Shown here: positions 33,003 through 44,659 of the stretch, in pieces
Layout: every line of letters begins with the position of its first letter
Numbering within the stretch: position 1 is the first letter of the stretch
Origin: Takakia lepidozioides
Taxonomy: Eukaryota; Streptophyta; Takakiopsida; Takakiales; Takakiaceae
Assembly: GCA_030704615.1 (NCBI GenBank)
Contig: CM060732.1
Span: forward strand, 61,237,053-61,301,052
DNA: 64,000 bases
Direction: 5' to 3'
Translations under genes and position numbers: made by a program
Notes under the pieces: generated by a model
The model's input: only the letters and a program-made list of their open reading frames with translations
What the model was told of the DNA's origin: nothing
Databases searched by the model: none

Positions 33003-34637
33003 GCCCAACTGCCGATGAAAGCTGACGGGGCGGTAGTGACAGTGGACAAAAGACCTACACCACCGGAAGAGACGGGCAATGTGGCTTGCTGTCGTGGCAA
33101 AAGTCCCTAAGCACCCTCCAGAGCTCCTGATCCTAACAATCTCTCGAAGATAGTCATCATGGTAGTATCAAACCCAGATAAGAGGTGTAGGAAATCTGGG
33201 CTGGGTGGAACAGTGCGCAAGAGAGACATCCTGGTGGAGTGCATCTTCCAAGAAGGACGTTGTGAACTGGGTGGTGCCAAAAGGGACTCCCAGGATTCTG
33301 ATGCCATTGGGCGGAGTAATGAAGTGAGCATGGAGGACAAAATCTGCAGGGAGACCGGACGGAGACCACACCGCACATTTGCGAGGTTGCACTGAAAGGA
33401 CCACGGCAGAGAGTTGGGTGACAAAATGATGGTAAGCTGAAAGCGGTTAAGAACCTCTCCAACTGCGATAGGGCGGATGCCAATACCTGAGAGTTTGCTC
33501 ATAGCCAACAATCTGGAGGCCCCAAGGAGACGGGCCACTGGGGCAGAGATACGGCCAGCAACAATAAAGGAGCAAATCTGAAATAGTTGAGAGAAGCCAC
33601 TAGCAAAGTCCTGTGGAGAGAAACAGTCGCGTAAGTGCTCATACATGAGACCGGAAGGACCTGCCGCTGCAAGATGGGGACTGCGCGTGAAGGCATGAGT
33701 GAAGACCTCTCGATCTAGCTTGAGATCCTGGTCTGGCTCGAAGTCCTCGACAAAAAGCGGCAGAATATCCTGAGCTGATGGGTGAAGGGCTTCGAGGGCA
33801 GTGACAGTATCCGCTGATGGAGGCGCTGGTGTGGAAGGTGCTAAAGCCTTGGCCGCGCGTGAGTACTCGCCAACGCGGCCTAACATGAGACTATGACGAA
33901 GACACCTGTGGGCCGATGAGGGTGGCTGCGTGGAGGAAGCGGGAGGGGCGCGTGCCGCAAGGACTAGTGCTCGTAATTGATGCTCATCATGCAGACTCTC
34001 CCAATCTCCAGATAAAAAACGGCAAAGGTGGATGCGCGTCTCTCTGTGCCCTGACTGACTGCCATAATGGGGCAAAACCAAACGCCACTGAGGAAATAAC
34101 AAGAAAAGATACCATACTGGTATATCAGCAGGATCACGAGCCAGCCTGTCTAAGGGCAGACGGAGTGCCAGTTGGACCTCATGACGCAGTGCCACCGGAA
34201 TTCTTGTATAAAGACGAGGCCTTGGCAGTCCTAGCTGAAATACGCCCAGTACATCTAGAGCTAAAAACCAATGCCATGCAGAGGTAGGAGGTGGCGCGTG
34301 CAACACACTGGGCTGAAATGGAGAAGTACCATTTGTGTGGGACTGATGAAGAGCCGCACACGTGCGCTGGTGTCGCGCAAGCCCTCTGATGCGCGCAAAA
34401 AGACGACCGCAAGCTGGGCATGGGGTACGGTCTGATGGGATAGGCGCTTGCTGATGGGGTAAGAGTGATGGGGTCGGCATTGCAGGCTGCACAACTGGAG
34501 AAGAAGGTACGTGAAGAGGCTCATGACCAAGTGGAGTTAGGCTGCCTTGAAGCCGCTGCCGAGAATGGGATGGAGAACCTGGAGGAGAAGTGACTGGCGT
34601 GGGACCTCAAACCTTACCTGAGAGGCGCAGTGGGGTA

Positions 34638-35358
34638 GTTGCAGGGTTGAGTGGACCAAAAACGGCAAATCCTGCTTCATGAAAGTCCATGACAAAAAAA
34701 ACAAAAAGTTGATGATACTATCCAAAATATTTTTTTAGTGATAGATAATGGTGTACTGAACATATTTAGTAAAGAGTTATATCCCAAATATTGAATATAT
34801 AATTCATTAAATATTTTAGTCTATTATTTAGAGAAATTATGAAAAACTAAAAATTAGAGTTAAAAACATTCAATATGCCACCTAGCCATTGAAGATTATA
34901 GGTTTTAATACTTCTAGAAAAAAAAAGATACCCAAAATCCATAAAACAAGATGAGCTATGGATTTTTCAAAAAAACGCCTATTTTTTGACATATATTAGT
35001 CCATATGAGTCAAATGACAAATGATTTTGCCACTTCCTATGATGTGGACCAAAATGGCCACCTTAAGTCCAAATTTCAATGGAATTCACCATTGGCACAT
35101 ATATGAACTTGAGTCCATTGTAATTCCATTCACAGCGGTAACAGTCCACAATGACGGCGTTCGAAAGTCCATAACAAAGTCATTTCTTATCGGATTCATG
35201 ATTGGAGAGTTGCTATGGGTGCGTATTGAAGCTGGGAATCCAATGACATATATATTTTCTGGTTTTAATGAGTTAATTCAAATTCAATTGATGACACCAT
35301 CAATTACAGTCATCTAAAATTGTGCTGGTAACGTCCATTTTGGTCCAGTCAACCCTGC
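34638..35358. mobile_element. Inverted-repeat element inserted in the LINE N-terminus
   Basis: GCAGGGTTGAGTGGACCAAAA at the left pairs with the inverted right end (GCAGGGTTGACTGGACCAAAA), one mismatch in 21. The LINE N-terminal coding sequence lies on both sides (up to about 35365 and from about 34630 downward), so this 720-bp A/T-rich block is an insertion. The flanking duplication is ambiguous (TGCA on both sides is the best candidate), so the superfamily is open. Confidence 0.6.
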
Positions 35359-35745
35359 ATTCACCCAATGGGGGAGGGCTCAACAAACACTGTGGAAGTT
35401 CTTCGGTCGGTGGGGCGCCAATGGAAGAACCTGGAATCAGCGGTGGAGAAGACCGTTGTGAAGAGGACGACTCTTCTTGAACTTGGTGTCTGGAGCTTGG
35501 ACTCTGGTGCGCATCAGAAACATGTGACCTAGGGGTAGGGGTACGTTGGCGTTAGGGTCTTCCAAGAGGAGCAGGTCTTCCAGCAGGAGCAGTTGCGGCT
35601 GTGTTCAGCACATCTCGTTGCTCTGGGGAACGAACTGACAAGGATGGTGGAATAGGCAGTAAAGGGGTTGTGGTGAGGGTTGGAACTGGCTGGGTTTTGC
35701 TATCCTTCCCACTAGCCCCTCGTCTCTTTGTCATTTTTTTTGCGC

Positions 35746-36100
35746 CTCCGCTATTTTGCGGCTATCTTTCAGGAGCTCCGTTCAGCCGAAGGAGATTTCC
35801 ACCAGCTCATTCTGTTTGTTCGATTATACTATGCATCCACCACTCCCATATACTACAGTCATCATTCTCGCCTAGGTTAGTGCTCCATCATTCAGTCCGA
35901 GGTTGGGACCCGCCAAGGCGACCCTTTAGGAGGACCTTTGTTTGCCATGGCTCACGTCCGCGCCCTCACGGCTTCTGCACAAGTACACTCGTCTTGTCTT
36001 TTTCCGTCGGTGGCAGACGACACGCACATTGTAGGCCCTGCCCCACAAGACTCTACTGATTTAGTTACAGCCGCCGCCATGGCCAAGACCTCTGTTCATC
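35746..36100 (+). pseudogene. Inverted LINE reverse-transcriptase palm fragment
   Basis: The plus strand encodes IFQELRSAEGDFHQLILFVR, then after a stop SEVGTRQGDPLGGPLFAMAH (RT motif B) and CLFPSVADDTHIVGPAP (RT motif C with the ADD catalytic pair). The similarity is to the same REL-type LINE family as the minus-strand copy, but the orientation is opposite. It supplies exactly the palm block missing from that copy. Stops and the lack of flanking domains make it a fragment. Confidence 0.65.
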
Positions 36101-36929
36101 TCGCTGCTACGCATCGATCCTTTCACACTGATCGTGGACACCACCACACTCTCTACCCCCTCTCTCTAGCGCTTTTGTTAAGCTTTACTTTGCTTGATTC
36201 CATGAAGTTTTTCACTTTTCAGCTCAAAAGCGGTGTCTCCGCTATGAACGTAACAAGCTGCTATGAGGAACTTTACATGCTCAGATGGTCACACCAACAG
36301 CTTTTTACTTTGGCTCCCCAATACTGCACTCTCCAAGCACCTGAATGCTCGTCCTTACCACTGTATCAGTTCGAAGGTATCAGCTCCCCGAATGATCAGC
36401 ATGCGCCGACCTTGGTCTGACCTTGAGCCGAAGAAGCCCACCTGACGATTTTGGAGAAGCTGAGACCTGTTTAAATGTCCGGTTTACCATCTCTTCCCCC
36501 GTGCCAACCCTTGCGAGCGATGTGTGCAGCTCCTGCTACGACATGGCTCAAGCAAGATGCAACTAGGTACTTAATGTGACACATGCAAGAGTCCACATTT
36601 TGCTTTTTGAATGCTTTTTGAACCCAGAGGAACGGCAGTGGAAGTCCTGGCAACCTGCTGAAGGCCTGCTGATTGGTTGATGGATCGTAAACGGACACCC
36701 TCACCTACCACACGGGAGGAAAGTTAGGGAACTTTTTTGTCGTGATCTACTCCTTCCAGCCATGGAGTTCATCTGAGTCATTCATTTTTGCTTCTCAAAT
36801 TTGTTCATGTGCCTGACTGCTGCTCATGTGGTACCGTTGTTTTGTTTTTACCGACGTTGGCCTACTCTCCATAACATCACTACATATGCTACAATCCTAG
36901 CCGCGGACTTCCATGTCACTAGAGCTCAG
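36101..36929. other. Spacer; nothing recognised
   Basis: ORFs on the plus strand (for example 36180-36420) carry no family motif. No terminal repeat is evident. Confidence 0.4.
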
Positions 36930-37112
36930 CTCGTGCCGCTCGTGTGGTAAGACCCTAAGGTAGTTGGAGACTTTGGGAGTCTTTGGGGTAGGGTTGGGCA
37001 ACCCGCTCTTAGAAGGTGTCCACCTTTCAAAAGGGAAAGCATAGTCCTTTGAGTGGAAATCACACCACAAAATGAGCTTGCTTCAACAAGAGTCTTCCTC
37101 TTCTTCACTTTT
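36930..37112 (+). repeat. SINE copy
   Basis: It shares with the CCB2-intron copy the blocks TTTGGGGTAGGGTTGGGCAACC, TTAGAAGGTGTCCACCTTTC, GCATAGTCCTTTGAG and TGCTTCAACAAGAGTC. The tRNA-like head is degraded. Confidence 0.65.
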
Positions 37113-37383
37113 GGCCAATGAAGCTCGGCCAGGTGGCTTTTGAAAGCCCTCAATTTGGGCTGCAATATTGCAACGTGGAGCTCTTCACTCAGTCAGACCT
37201 CAGTGCAAGAAGTTATGGATGTTTGAAAAAAGGGTAAGTAGAATGATGGGTTAGCTTTTCCCTATGCAAGTCCCCGGAACTTAGCGGGGTGGTTGAGGCC
37301 CCATAAGACTATCAAAACTGGTCCAGCAACGTGCGGGAATTTTCACATACCTATTCCATGGCTCTTGGTGGGCCACGGAAACG

Positions 37384-38329
37384 CTATCTTGGGAAGAATG
37401 TCGCGTACAGATTCTGGAAGGCAGGGGTTGTCGTACCAAGAAAATGCCCAGAAATTCCAGTTGTACAATTTCTAGATGTTTCGATGCGGCTGCGGCTTCG
37501 AACTCTCATAATGACCTCGCCCTGTGCTATGAGCAGTTGGTCAGCCACAGCATTCTCCCTGTTGCCTCTTTCCTCTTCGTCCAAAGCCTGCCTCTGCCTA
37601 CCTAGGTTGAAAGCTGCGCCTGGGTCGGTGAGCTCCAGAGCAACCCAGGCTTCGAATTCGTCAGTCTGGGTTCGTAGGTTGGTGGGTGGGTCGGTTTCTG
37701 GACCGAAGTATCCTTTTTCTCCTTCACTGTCACCGTTGCCGAGGTTCTCCAGTATGGGTGGGAATGCCTCTACAGCTGAGGTGGCGGAGAAGAGCGTCCA
37801 TGAGTTCACTGTGCAGGTGTGGTTTTCCTTCTGGTTCTTGCAGCAGGAATGTCAACCTTAGCCAGTTTTGGTGGGTTTTCCTTAGCTTGATTCGGTGCGG
37901 AAGATTTGATGTTTGGTTTAGTTCCTTCTAGACTAAAGCGAAGGCATCTGGGAAATTTCACGAAAGTGGTCGTATGTATCTCGCCTTACAATACAGTCCG
38001 TCAGGCCTGGATTTGATGAGCTTGGTTGTGGGTTACCGAAGCCCCATCACCAAAGGCTGTTAGGGGTCTGCCTATACCAGGATGGCGCACATGAGCCTAT
38101 GAATTTTCGCTTGCTTGGGAATTGATTCGATCTTGTCATATTTTTCCCATGCTTTGCGTTTTAATGGGGTTCGGGTTTCAATCTCTTCACCTATCCTGTG
38201 TCGTGTGAACATGGTGAAACGACTGTATCTTCTCTTAACTGGCTGTAAAAGTTGATTAGGGCTGCATTTCAATGCTGATGTTAGTATTTTCCTTTCTACT
38301 GTAAAGTAAATGCCAACCCCCAGATCCAA
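37384..38329 (-). CDS. Possible gene of unknown function, exons unresolved
   Basis: Three minus-strand blocks look coding. The block at 38329-38090 has a basic stretch RRYSRFTMFTRHRIGEEIET and KRKAWEKYDKIESIPKQAK. The block at about 37930-37820 has NQAKENPPKLAKVDIPAART. The block at about 37790-37384 is acidic and hydrophilic, with GDSEGEKGYFGPETDPP, TDEFEAWVALELTDPGAAF and RQALDEEERGNRENAVADQ. Plausible donors and acceptors exist between them, but I could not find a set that keeps phase. I do not recognise the family. A promoter side near 38330-38400 would place it divergent from the glutathione peroxidase gene. It could also be a decayed gene. Confidence 0.3.
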
Positions 38330-39106
38330 GTCATAATTTTTCGTATGGCACTCAAGGGCTATGGCAAATTAAATTGTCTGGCTGATTTCATGATCTGGTG
38401 GGTTAACACTCACAATGACTTATGGTTAATGCATCATGGGGTCATCACAATAGTAACACCTTTGCCAAGTGTCTCAGGAAACTGTCAATGACTGCATGTT
38501 TAACGTCATGGTTCAGGTTCTTCTCTTGAATATATGGCTTCTTGGTTACTTTTTGTGCTGCAGTGATATTTGAGTCACCTTTTCAATATGGCAATTGCGT
38601 TGCAGGAGGGGTTGAGAAGGTCAAAGTCCTAACATGGTAGACCAAGCAGAGAATTCTGGTTCAATTGAGGGCTGTATTGGCAACTGTGGGTAGTATTCAA
38701 ACTGCTCACAGGCTTGGTGTAATTCAGTATTAGTGGTGATACAAGGCAATTGTTTTGCATGTGGCCCTGTTCCACTGATATTGGTCACATAGTAGTAGAC
38801 ATCCAAGTAAAATATTGATTGCAATCATGCTTTACAATGGACCCTATACTTATCTGTTGGGTGACTATCTTGGCGTGGCACTACCATGGTTCTTTCTCAC
38901 AAGGAAAAATGTCCCATTGGTGAGGACGAGCTTTAGTCTAGCTGGCTCAACAGACAAGTGTCATGTCGAGTGCTGGCAGGTGAAAGAAAATATAGCTATG
39001 GTGCTGCTTTGGACGTTGCACATAGCCCGGTGATTTTAGACCAAATGACAGTGGAATTGTGATGGTTGTTGTGCTGTGAGAGGAGAGAAGAGACAGGTCT
39101 GTTTGC
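38330..39106. other. Upstream region of the glutathione peroxidase gene
   Basis: No definite exon is seen. If the enzyme has an organellar transit peptide, its exon should be here or further left, since the first recognised exon starts directly at the mature domain. An AG at 39091-39092 (GAGACAG) could be an acceptor for such an exon. Confidence 0.4.
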
Positions 39107-42100
39107 ATGTCTCACTTCACCGTGGTAGGGGGTGGGATGCAGGACATTGATGGAAAAAATGTGGAGCTGAACACTTACAAGGATAAAGTGCTACTGATTG
39201 TCAACGTTGCCTCCCAATGGTATTCTCTTTTTCTGGTCATGTACTCTGTGCGTGCAACTGTTGAGTGTAACGCAAGTGCTGTTCCAAATGTGAATGTATA
39301 CTTAACAGAGCTTGTGTAAACATTTACATTTTACAGTCTACTTTCCTATGCAAGTGGTCTGTGATTTAGGATGGGCTGATGACAGCTTGATGGAGATCAG
39401 AAATTGTCGTGTTCTTGTCCTATATGACTGATTCCAAAGTCGGTTTCCAATCAATCAAATGATTTGAGTGTTTGAAGCTCTGCATTGGAATGTACTCTTC
39501 ACCGCTGGTTCAATATAACCACATGTGAAAGATAAGACCAAGACGCAGGTCTGCACACTAGGTGGCAGGTCCTCATAGGTCCTGCAATATTTAAGACATC
39601 AAAGTCCAGAGAAAGTAATGCACTCATTCATTGGCTAGGGGATACCTGGAGGGCTTGGTCCCATGATGCTAACCCTCCTGGAGCAAGAGGGTGGATGAAC
39701 CTTAGCGATCTGTAGTGGTGGAGGTCTCTTTCTGTCGATAGAAGAAAGGTTACCTTCCTACACTGGACTTCCTTGCACAGGAAATACTTGTCACTTCTTA
39801 AAGCTCGCAAACAGCAAGACCTCAAAAGGTTCTGAAATTACATTTTTGACAAACACTCCCATCCAGAATATGTTGGTATTTAAATGACTAAATTCCTCAT
39901 ATTGGGTCCAGCATTGTGAGCATTGCTGAGTGCGGTATTATCACATCAAGTCCTCTAGGTTTTCAAGGCTTTTTATCTTCTAAGCTCTTCTTTACCTTGG
40001 ATGTGGCTATTCTATTAAAAAATTTGGTTACCCCTCAAGTAAGTTTAAAGTCTACTGGGTTCTTATGTTGATGTATATGGGTTTCCTTGGAGTGTCTGAC
40101 AAATTGTGTGCTTCTTGGATGGGCTGAACAGTGGGTTGACTCAGACCAATTACACGGAGCTCACAGAAGTTTATGACAAGTACAAAGGGAAAGGTGAGGG
40201 GCTTGTTTCTTCTTATTTCCCCAGGAAGGCTGAGGGATGACCATAGGGATGTAGTATTGCCCTCTTGATTTCTGCGCTTCTTTCATCTAGTTGTGACATC
40301 TGCACCAATACAGCACATATTTTTCTCATGCCACTTCAGGAAGGCAATAATTGGTCAGATGATCTCGCAGAGAGTACCATTTCGTGGCACCTTCAGAGTC
40401 GAAACCATGTGCAGACCATGAAGATGTCTCTTCTCTGAGAACAGATCCTGCCACTTAGATATCCTTGCTCCTCCATGAGCAAACGGTCTCCCCTTTTCTT
40501 TATCCCTCCTTCATCTTCTAAGCTGGTTGATGGCCACCATCTTTGGACTAGCATAATTATAGTAGTTACTCTGTTACCGCATGTAACTACGGTGCCATGC
40601 GCTCAGAATCTCTATGGAAATTCCATAAGATGAAAGGTTCATCTGTTGTGATTTTTTTGCCTTCTTCTATTTACTTGCCTGCGATAAAGCATCTGAAATT
40701 GACCATATACCATACCACGGAAGAAAAGGATCGAAAACAAAACACTGGAAGCACGGCTTCTTTTTCGTTCGAACTAGGACTATTGGTTGGAAATCTTATG
40801 TGTTTTCAAGTATAAGAGTACCTTGGTAGTACCGGTGAACTAGACTTTCACAATCCAAGTTAGCTAGTTGAGTGTGAACACTGATAACATTGTGTGCTTG
40901 GTGTTGTAGACTTTGAGATCTTGGCATTCCCATCAAACCAATTTGGAGGCCAGGAACCTGGGACAAGCGACCAAATCAAGGAATTTGCATGCAGCAGGTT
41001 CAAGGCTGAGTTTCCCATTTTCGACAAGGTACTCTTACCCCACTCCCTCCTCTCTCCCTGTGACGAATGGGTTTATTGTTTCTAAATGTCTCTCAACTCA
41101 AAGACCGCATGGAGTAAATCCCAATCTTGCAGGGAGCTATGACAATTAGGTGTGTAGAGATTGTCATTCATCCATGAAGGGTCCTATCCTGTGGGGTCCT
41201 TCACAGTATTGCTAAGGCATTTGTGTAATGTGCAGATACTGTCAATTTATGCAAAGTGGATAATCATTGGTTGTCAATGGGACTGCTTAACTAGCTGGTA
41301 GTTCAAAACTGTACAGTATTAGTGCGTTCTTGTGCTTCAGCTCCCTCTGACCCTCCGTCTGGCATTTTAGCTTTGAAGCATCCAGTAACATGATCCACAT
41401 GTAGAATACATTGTAATTTTGCAGTCAGTAGATTATTTTCTGAGCTGGAGGATTATGTGATTGGCAGATTGATGTGAATGGACCAAACCAAGCACCACTG
41501 TACAAATTTCTGAAGGCTAGCAAAGGGGGAATACTGGGTGACAATATCAAATGGAACTTCTCCAAATTTCTGGTCGACAAAAATGGCAAAGTTGTGCAGC
41601 GTTATGCCCCATACACACCCCCATCTAAAATTGAGGTAATTTGCTGCTTTTTCTATTTGCTCTCTCTGTGTCTCTCTCTCTCTCCCGCTCAAACTGGGTG
41701 CGGGGTCAATGGCCACAAGGCTACGGCAAACAACGTCTTATGAGTACATTCTCTTTGTCTCTCTCATGTCCCTTGGGTCCTTTGGCTTCCCCCCCGATGT
41801 AATAGTTTCCCTCCTTCCTTTGTCTCTCTGTCTTCACACAGTGAGGCACACCTCATACAGCCTTGTGGCCCTGAAATTGTGGGAGGGTCAAGCCCCCTTC
41901 AGAGTGGGGTAGCAGACATGAGCTAGTGGCCTCCCAGCAATGCCGAAATATTCAACCCAGTAAGCGAGGGTTCTTCCATTGCATGGTAGTGTGCTGCATG
42001 GACCACCAAGGATGTCCCCAAAACCTCCTTTGCTTTTCCCTTTGTGGCAGCCTCTGGTCTTGCTCTCTTCTTCCTGGCCCTTTTGGGGTCTAATTGCTAG

Positions 42101-42566
42101 GCAGCTGACACACAGCAGATTGATGCTGTGTGAAGGGCTTTCTAGTGGATATCTGGAAAGCCTGAACTCATTGTTTGCATCAAGGTAAGTGCCACTACCA
42201 GAGTGTTCCCTCTTGTTCCACCCAAAAAGGGCATGGGGTCCATGGCCACAAGGCTATGGCAACCAACGTCTCATGAGTACATTCTCTTTCTCTTTCTCAA
42301 GTGCCCTTGCCTTTGGGTTGGGATTCTGCACTCTTGGTGGTGGACAAAAACCCTATTAGTGTCTCTGTGAGGCCTAGTTCTTCTGGGGCAAGATCCTTGA
42401 CTGTATATGTCATAGGCAACCTTAATCTCAGCTTAATATCACTCTGAAAGGGGGCTTCATTAGCTTATTTTAGGAACTCACGAATTAAAGGGATATACTT
42501 GAAGCTCTTTGTGCATATGTTGGATTATGAGTGCAGAAGGACATCAAAAAGCAACTGGGTCTGTAA
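39107..42566 (+). CDS. GPX: Glutathione peroxidase-like thiol peroxidase (Cys type)
   Basis: Plant GPX-like enzymes reduce hydroperoxides and are usually recycled by thioredoxin. Five exons fit in phase: 39107-39219, 40132-40193, 40910-41028, 41468-41635 and 42537-42566, giving 163 residues, as in the family without a transit peptide. Visible landmarks: [13 protein letters not shown] with the peroxidatic Cys38 split across the first splice junction, [13 protein letters not shown] (catalytic Gln at about 73), [14 protein letters not shown] with the resolving Cys86, and [14 protein letters not shown] with catalytic Trp127 and Asn128. The peroxidatic residue is Cys (TGT), not selenocysteine. The last exon is only ten codons including the stop (KDIKKQLGL). 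Odd point: [16 protein letters not shown] carries six extra residues compared with the usual FTVKDIDG; that 18-nt stretch begins GT and ends AG. An upstream targeting exon may be missing. Introns contain R2 repeat copies. Confidence 0.92.
41705..42290 (+). repeat. R2 dispersed repeat copies in the last GPX intron
   Basis: ATGGCCACAAGGCTA(C/T)GGCAA then ACGTCT(T/C)ATGAGTACATTC occurs at about 41709-41757 and again at 42244-42290. The left R2 part is at 42055-42190. The arrangement equals that at 13555-13880, where a SINE splits it. Two partial units in the same intron suggest local duplication. Confidence 0.7.
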
Positions 42567-43025
42567 GACATGGATCATGCAAGCACCCTGCTCAAGCAGT
42601 GAAAATGGCTTTCTTGTGGGAGGAGGCAGGCTAAATGTATGTAGTTGGTCTTCTGCATTGCCTCTAGATTAGGGAGTGCGTAAGGCTGGAGAGGTGGTAA
42701 ATTTATAGATTTGACAGTCCCCTCTCTCTCTCTGACCTGCTCAGAAATAAGGAAACTCTGTAAACTCTGTACTCCGTTCCTCTTGCCTAGACTGCCATCG
42801 CCTTTTAGTGCACATTTGAACCTGTAGAGGATTTTTTCACCAAATACACTCCCAGCTGAATTCAGCAGCTGAAATAGCTACTACTCAGATCTATATCAGA
42901 TACCCAAGGGCACATAATTCTCAATTTGCATCACTTCTTACTTCCGCAACTCATTTTACTGTAGACATGCTACGAAGAGAGAAGTCTAGTTAGACTAATG
43001 TATGTCCATTCAACCTTGGTGGACA
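42567..43025. other. 3' flank of GPX; nothing recognised
   Basis: No exon is seen. CT-rich runs near 42720 and 42770 are the only feature. Confidence 0.4.
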
Positions 43026-44235
43026 CTTCAGTAGTATATAATATGGTAAGGCCGGTCTAAGCCCAAGTGTAATCTCCTATGTATCCAAATGCTTCTCCCA
43101 TGTAGAGGCCCAAGTGTGACCTCCACTGTCCGGTGACATCTAAGTCCATGTGCAATTCCATAGGCCCTCCTGTTTGGGAGATCTAGTAGTACATAATTGT
43201 AGAACTATCAATCATTGGAGCTACAGTCTACCATCCATAAATGTTCCCTCCATTCTGTGAACCCTCTTTATCTGTTATGGGTAAGTCAAGCACTCACACT
43301 CTAAAAGCTACAAAAGAATATAATGTGGTCTTAGGGTCTATTGGATTGATACTAGCATTGACCAGATTAAAACATAACTACAACATAGTTTTTTTTTTAA
43401 TAGAGTGTGAAGCGTTTTTTTTTTTTTTCAAAGGAAACCTTGGAGCGATAGCTCACAATTCAGGCCCTGGAGGAGTTGGGAAAATGAACCCCCTTTCAGA
43501 TAAGCGATTTGGCACACATGAGGGAAACATCACCCCAGACCAACTGGTCATGAAACAAATCAGAGTAGCAGGACCTCAACCTTGCACATTGGGTACTGTG
43601 GAAAAAAACTTACTTAGATGACATTGGACACTTGGGCCAACGGCAAAGGCTACCCTAGAGGCATTTGGGCCTCGACGTAGGAGACTCACTTTGATACATA
43701 GGGGATTGCACTTGGACTTAAATGACATTGGACACATGGAACAACGGCACATGCTACTTTAGGCCTAGATCTCCCAAACAGGAGGGTCTCTGGAATTGCA
43801 CTTGGACTTAGATGTCACTAGACACTGGCTGCCTCCATCTCGTACTCAGGTTCATTTTCATAATCCAACAACACAGGTGGCGGACACAACACTTGATGCC
43901 GATTCGGACTCCAACTGGTCTGTTCTGTTGAGCCCAACTCTTCCTACGTTATTGTCTGCAGCTGAGAGACTCCATAGAGTTGTCGAGTACTACTCGAGTA
44001 AGACATACACTTGGGCCTCTATATGGGAGAAGCATTTGGATACATAAAGAGATTACACTTGGGCTTAGATGGGCCTTACCATAGGAGCTGCACTTGGATA
44101 CATAGGAAATTGCACCTGGTCTTAGATTTCAATACTTCACACATGGGCCTCGACAGAGGACACTCACTTGGATACATAGGGGATTACACTTAAATGACAC
44201 TGGACACTTGGACCAACGGCACAAGCTACCCTAGT
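43026..44235. repeat. Fold-back element with long inverted arms and repeated inner units
   Basis: The left arm 43026-43192 is the reverse complement of 44085-44004 plus 43812-43758, with about 190 bp inserted in the right arm (43815-44003). Shared words include AAGTGTAATCTC, TATCCAAATGCTTCTCCCAT, AGGCCCAAGTG, GACATCTAAGTCCA and CTCCTGTTTGGGAGATCTAG. Direct repeats of GACA(C/T)TGGACACTTGG, CCAACGGCA and ATACATAGGGGATT occur at about 43620-43760 and 44150-44235. T runs lie near 43390 and 43420. The 126-codon ORF in the loop has no family motif. Long arms without a transposase fit a fold-back or MULE-derived element. Confidence 0.7.
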
Positions 44236-44659
44236 TGGTACAAAATTAACCCTAACATTTGTTTCATACTCACTTTCTATTTGCTGAAATTGTGCTACAA
44301 TAACTTTTCTGATAGTTATAATGATAAATTTTAGAACATTGGAAGGGATTTCGTCACAATGAAAGTCAAGCATAGGAGCCCTGAAGATTATTTTTGAAAT
44401 ATCAATTATACAAGAGAATATATTTTCAACATTAGCATCTATTGTATAAATAAATTATAATTAAAAGAACTCAACCTTCTTAGCTAGTTACATGCACTTG
44501 AAAAACAAAAACTTGTAGATTTGGCTTGTTGGAGGAATCAAAAGATAGATGTTATAAATAATGTAGTAAGTTCACGCTTTTTCTATTAAAAATCAAAGAG
44601 CTCGTTATATCTTAGATAAGCATTATCTTCTCAAATTAATTAAATGCATATTAAAAAGA
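44236..44659. other. A/T-rich spacer; nothing recognised
   Basis: A/T-rich sequence without ORFs or repeats that I could identify. Confidence 0.4.

Larger units (their letters stand above)
24338..35734 (-). pseudogene. LINE with C2H2 finger, reverse transcriptase and restriction-like endonuclease, split by two insertions
   Basis: On the minus strand the coding order is as follows. A Pro/Ser-rich N-terminus starts at MTKRRG (35734). A C2H2-type finger CPACGRLFARIRGLARHQRTC starts near 34424. RT finger motifs follow (GPSGLMYEHLRD, then KLSGIGIRPIAVGEVLNRF), then the post-palm part (QPRKCAVWSPSGL, GIRILGVPFG; 33404-33110). After the CACTA insertion come ARLLSCAGPGAGAWLAA, a Cys/His cluster ending CPCGGERTASHD and a PD-(D/E)xK-like RRRVDIVISRDG / LADVVLANPTRADL (25280-24540), ending at 24338. 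Finger, RT and REL endonuclease in this order define the R2/NeSL/Utopia-type branch of non-LTR elements. The copy is dead: frames shift several times, and the palm block with the catalytic Asp pair is missing between VLNRF and QPRKC. It is split by a CACTA element and an inverted-repeat element. Confidence 0.8.

Noticed and set aside
33107-33483. C-terminal part of the 461-codon minus-strand ORF as a true single protein
   Set aside because: The open frame continues past a palm deletion in the wrong frame; the LINE signal moves to another frame (QPRKCAVWSPSGL), so the full ORF length is misleading.
35601-36059. 152-codon plus-strand ORF as a gene
   Set aside because: The real signal in this stretch is the RT palm in a different plus frame (GTRQGDPLG, ADD); the long ORF is a shadow.
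39131-39160. 18-nt GT...AG stretch in GPX exon 1 as an intron
   Set aside because: Far below any plausible spliceosomal intron length; it is kept as coding and listed as a finding.
43241-43621. 126-codon ORF in the fold-back loop
   Set aside because: It contains homopolymer-coded Phe runs and no recognised domain; most likely chance.
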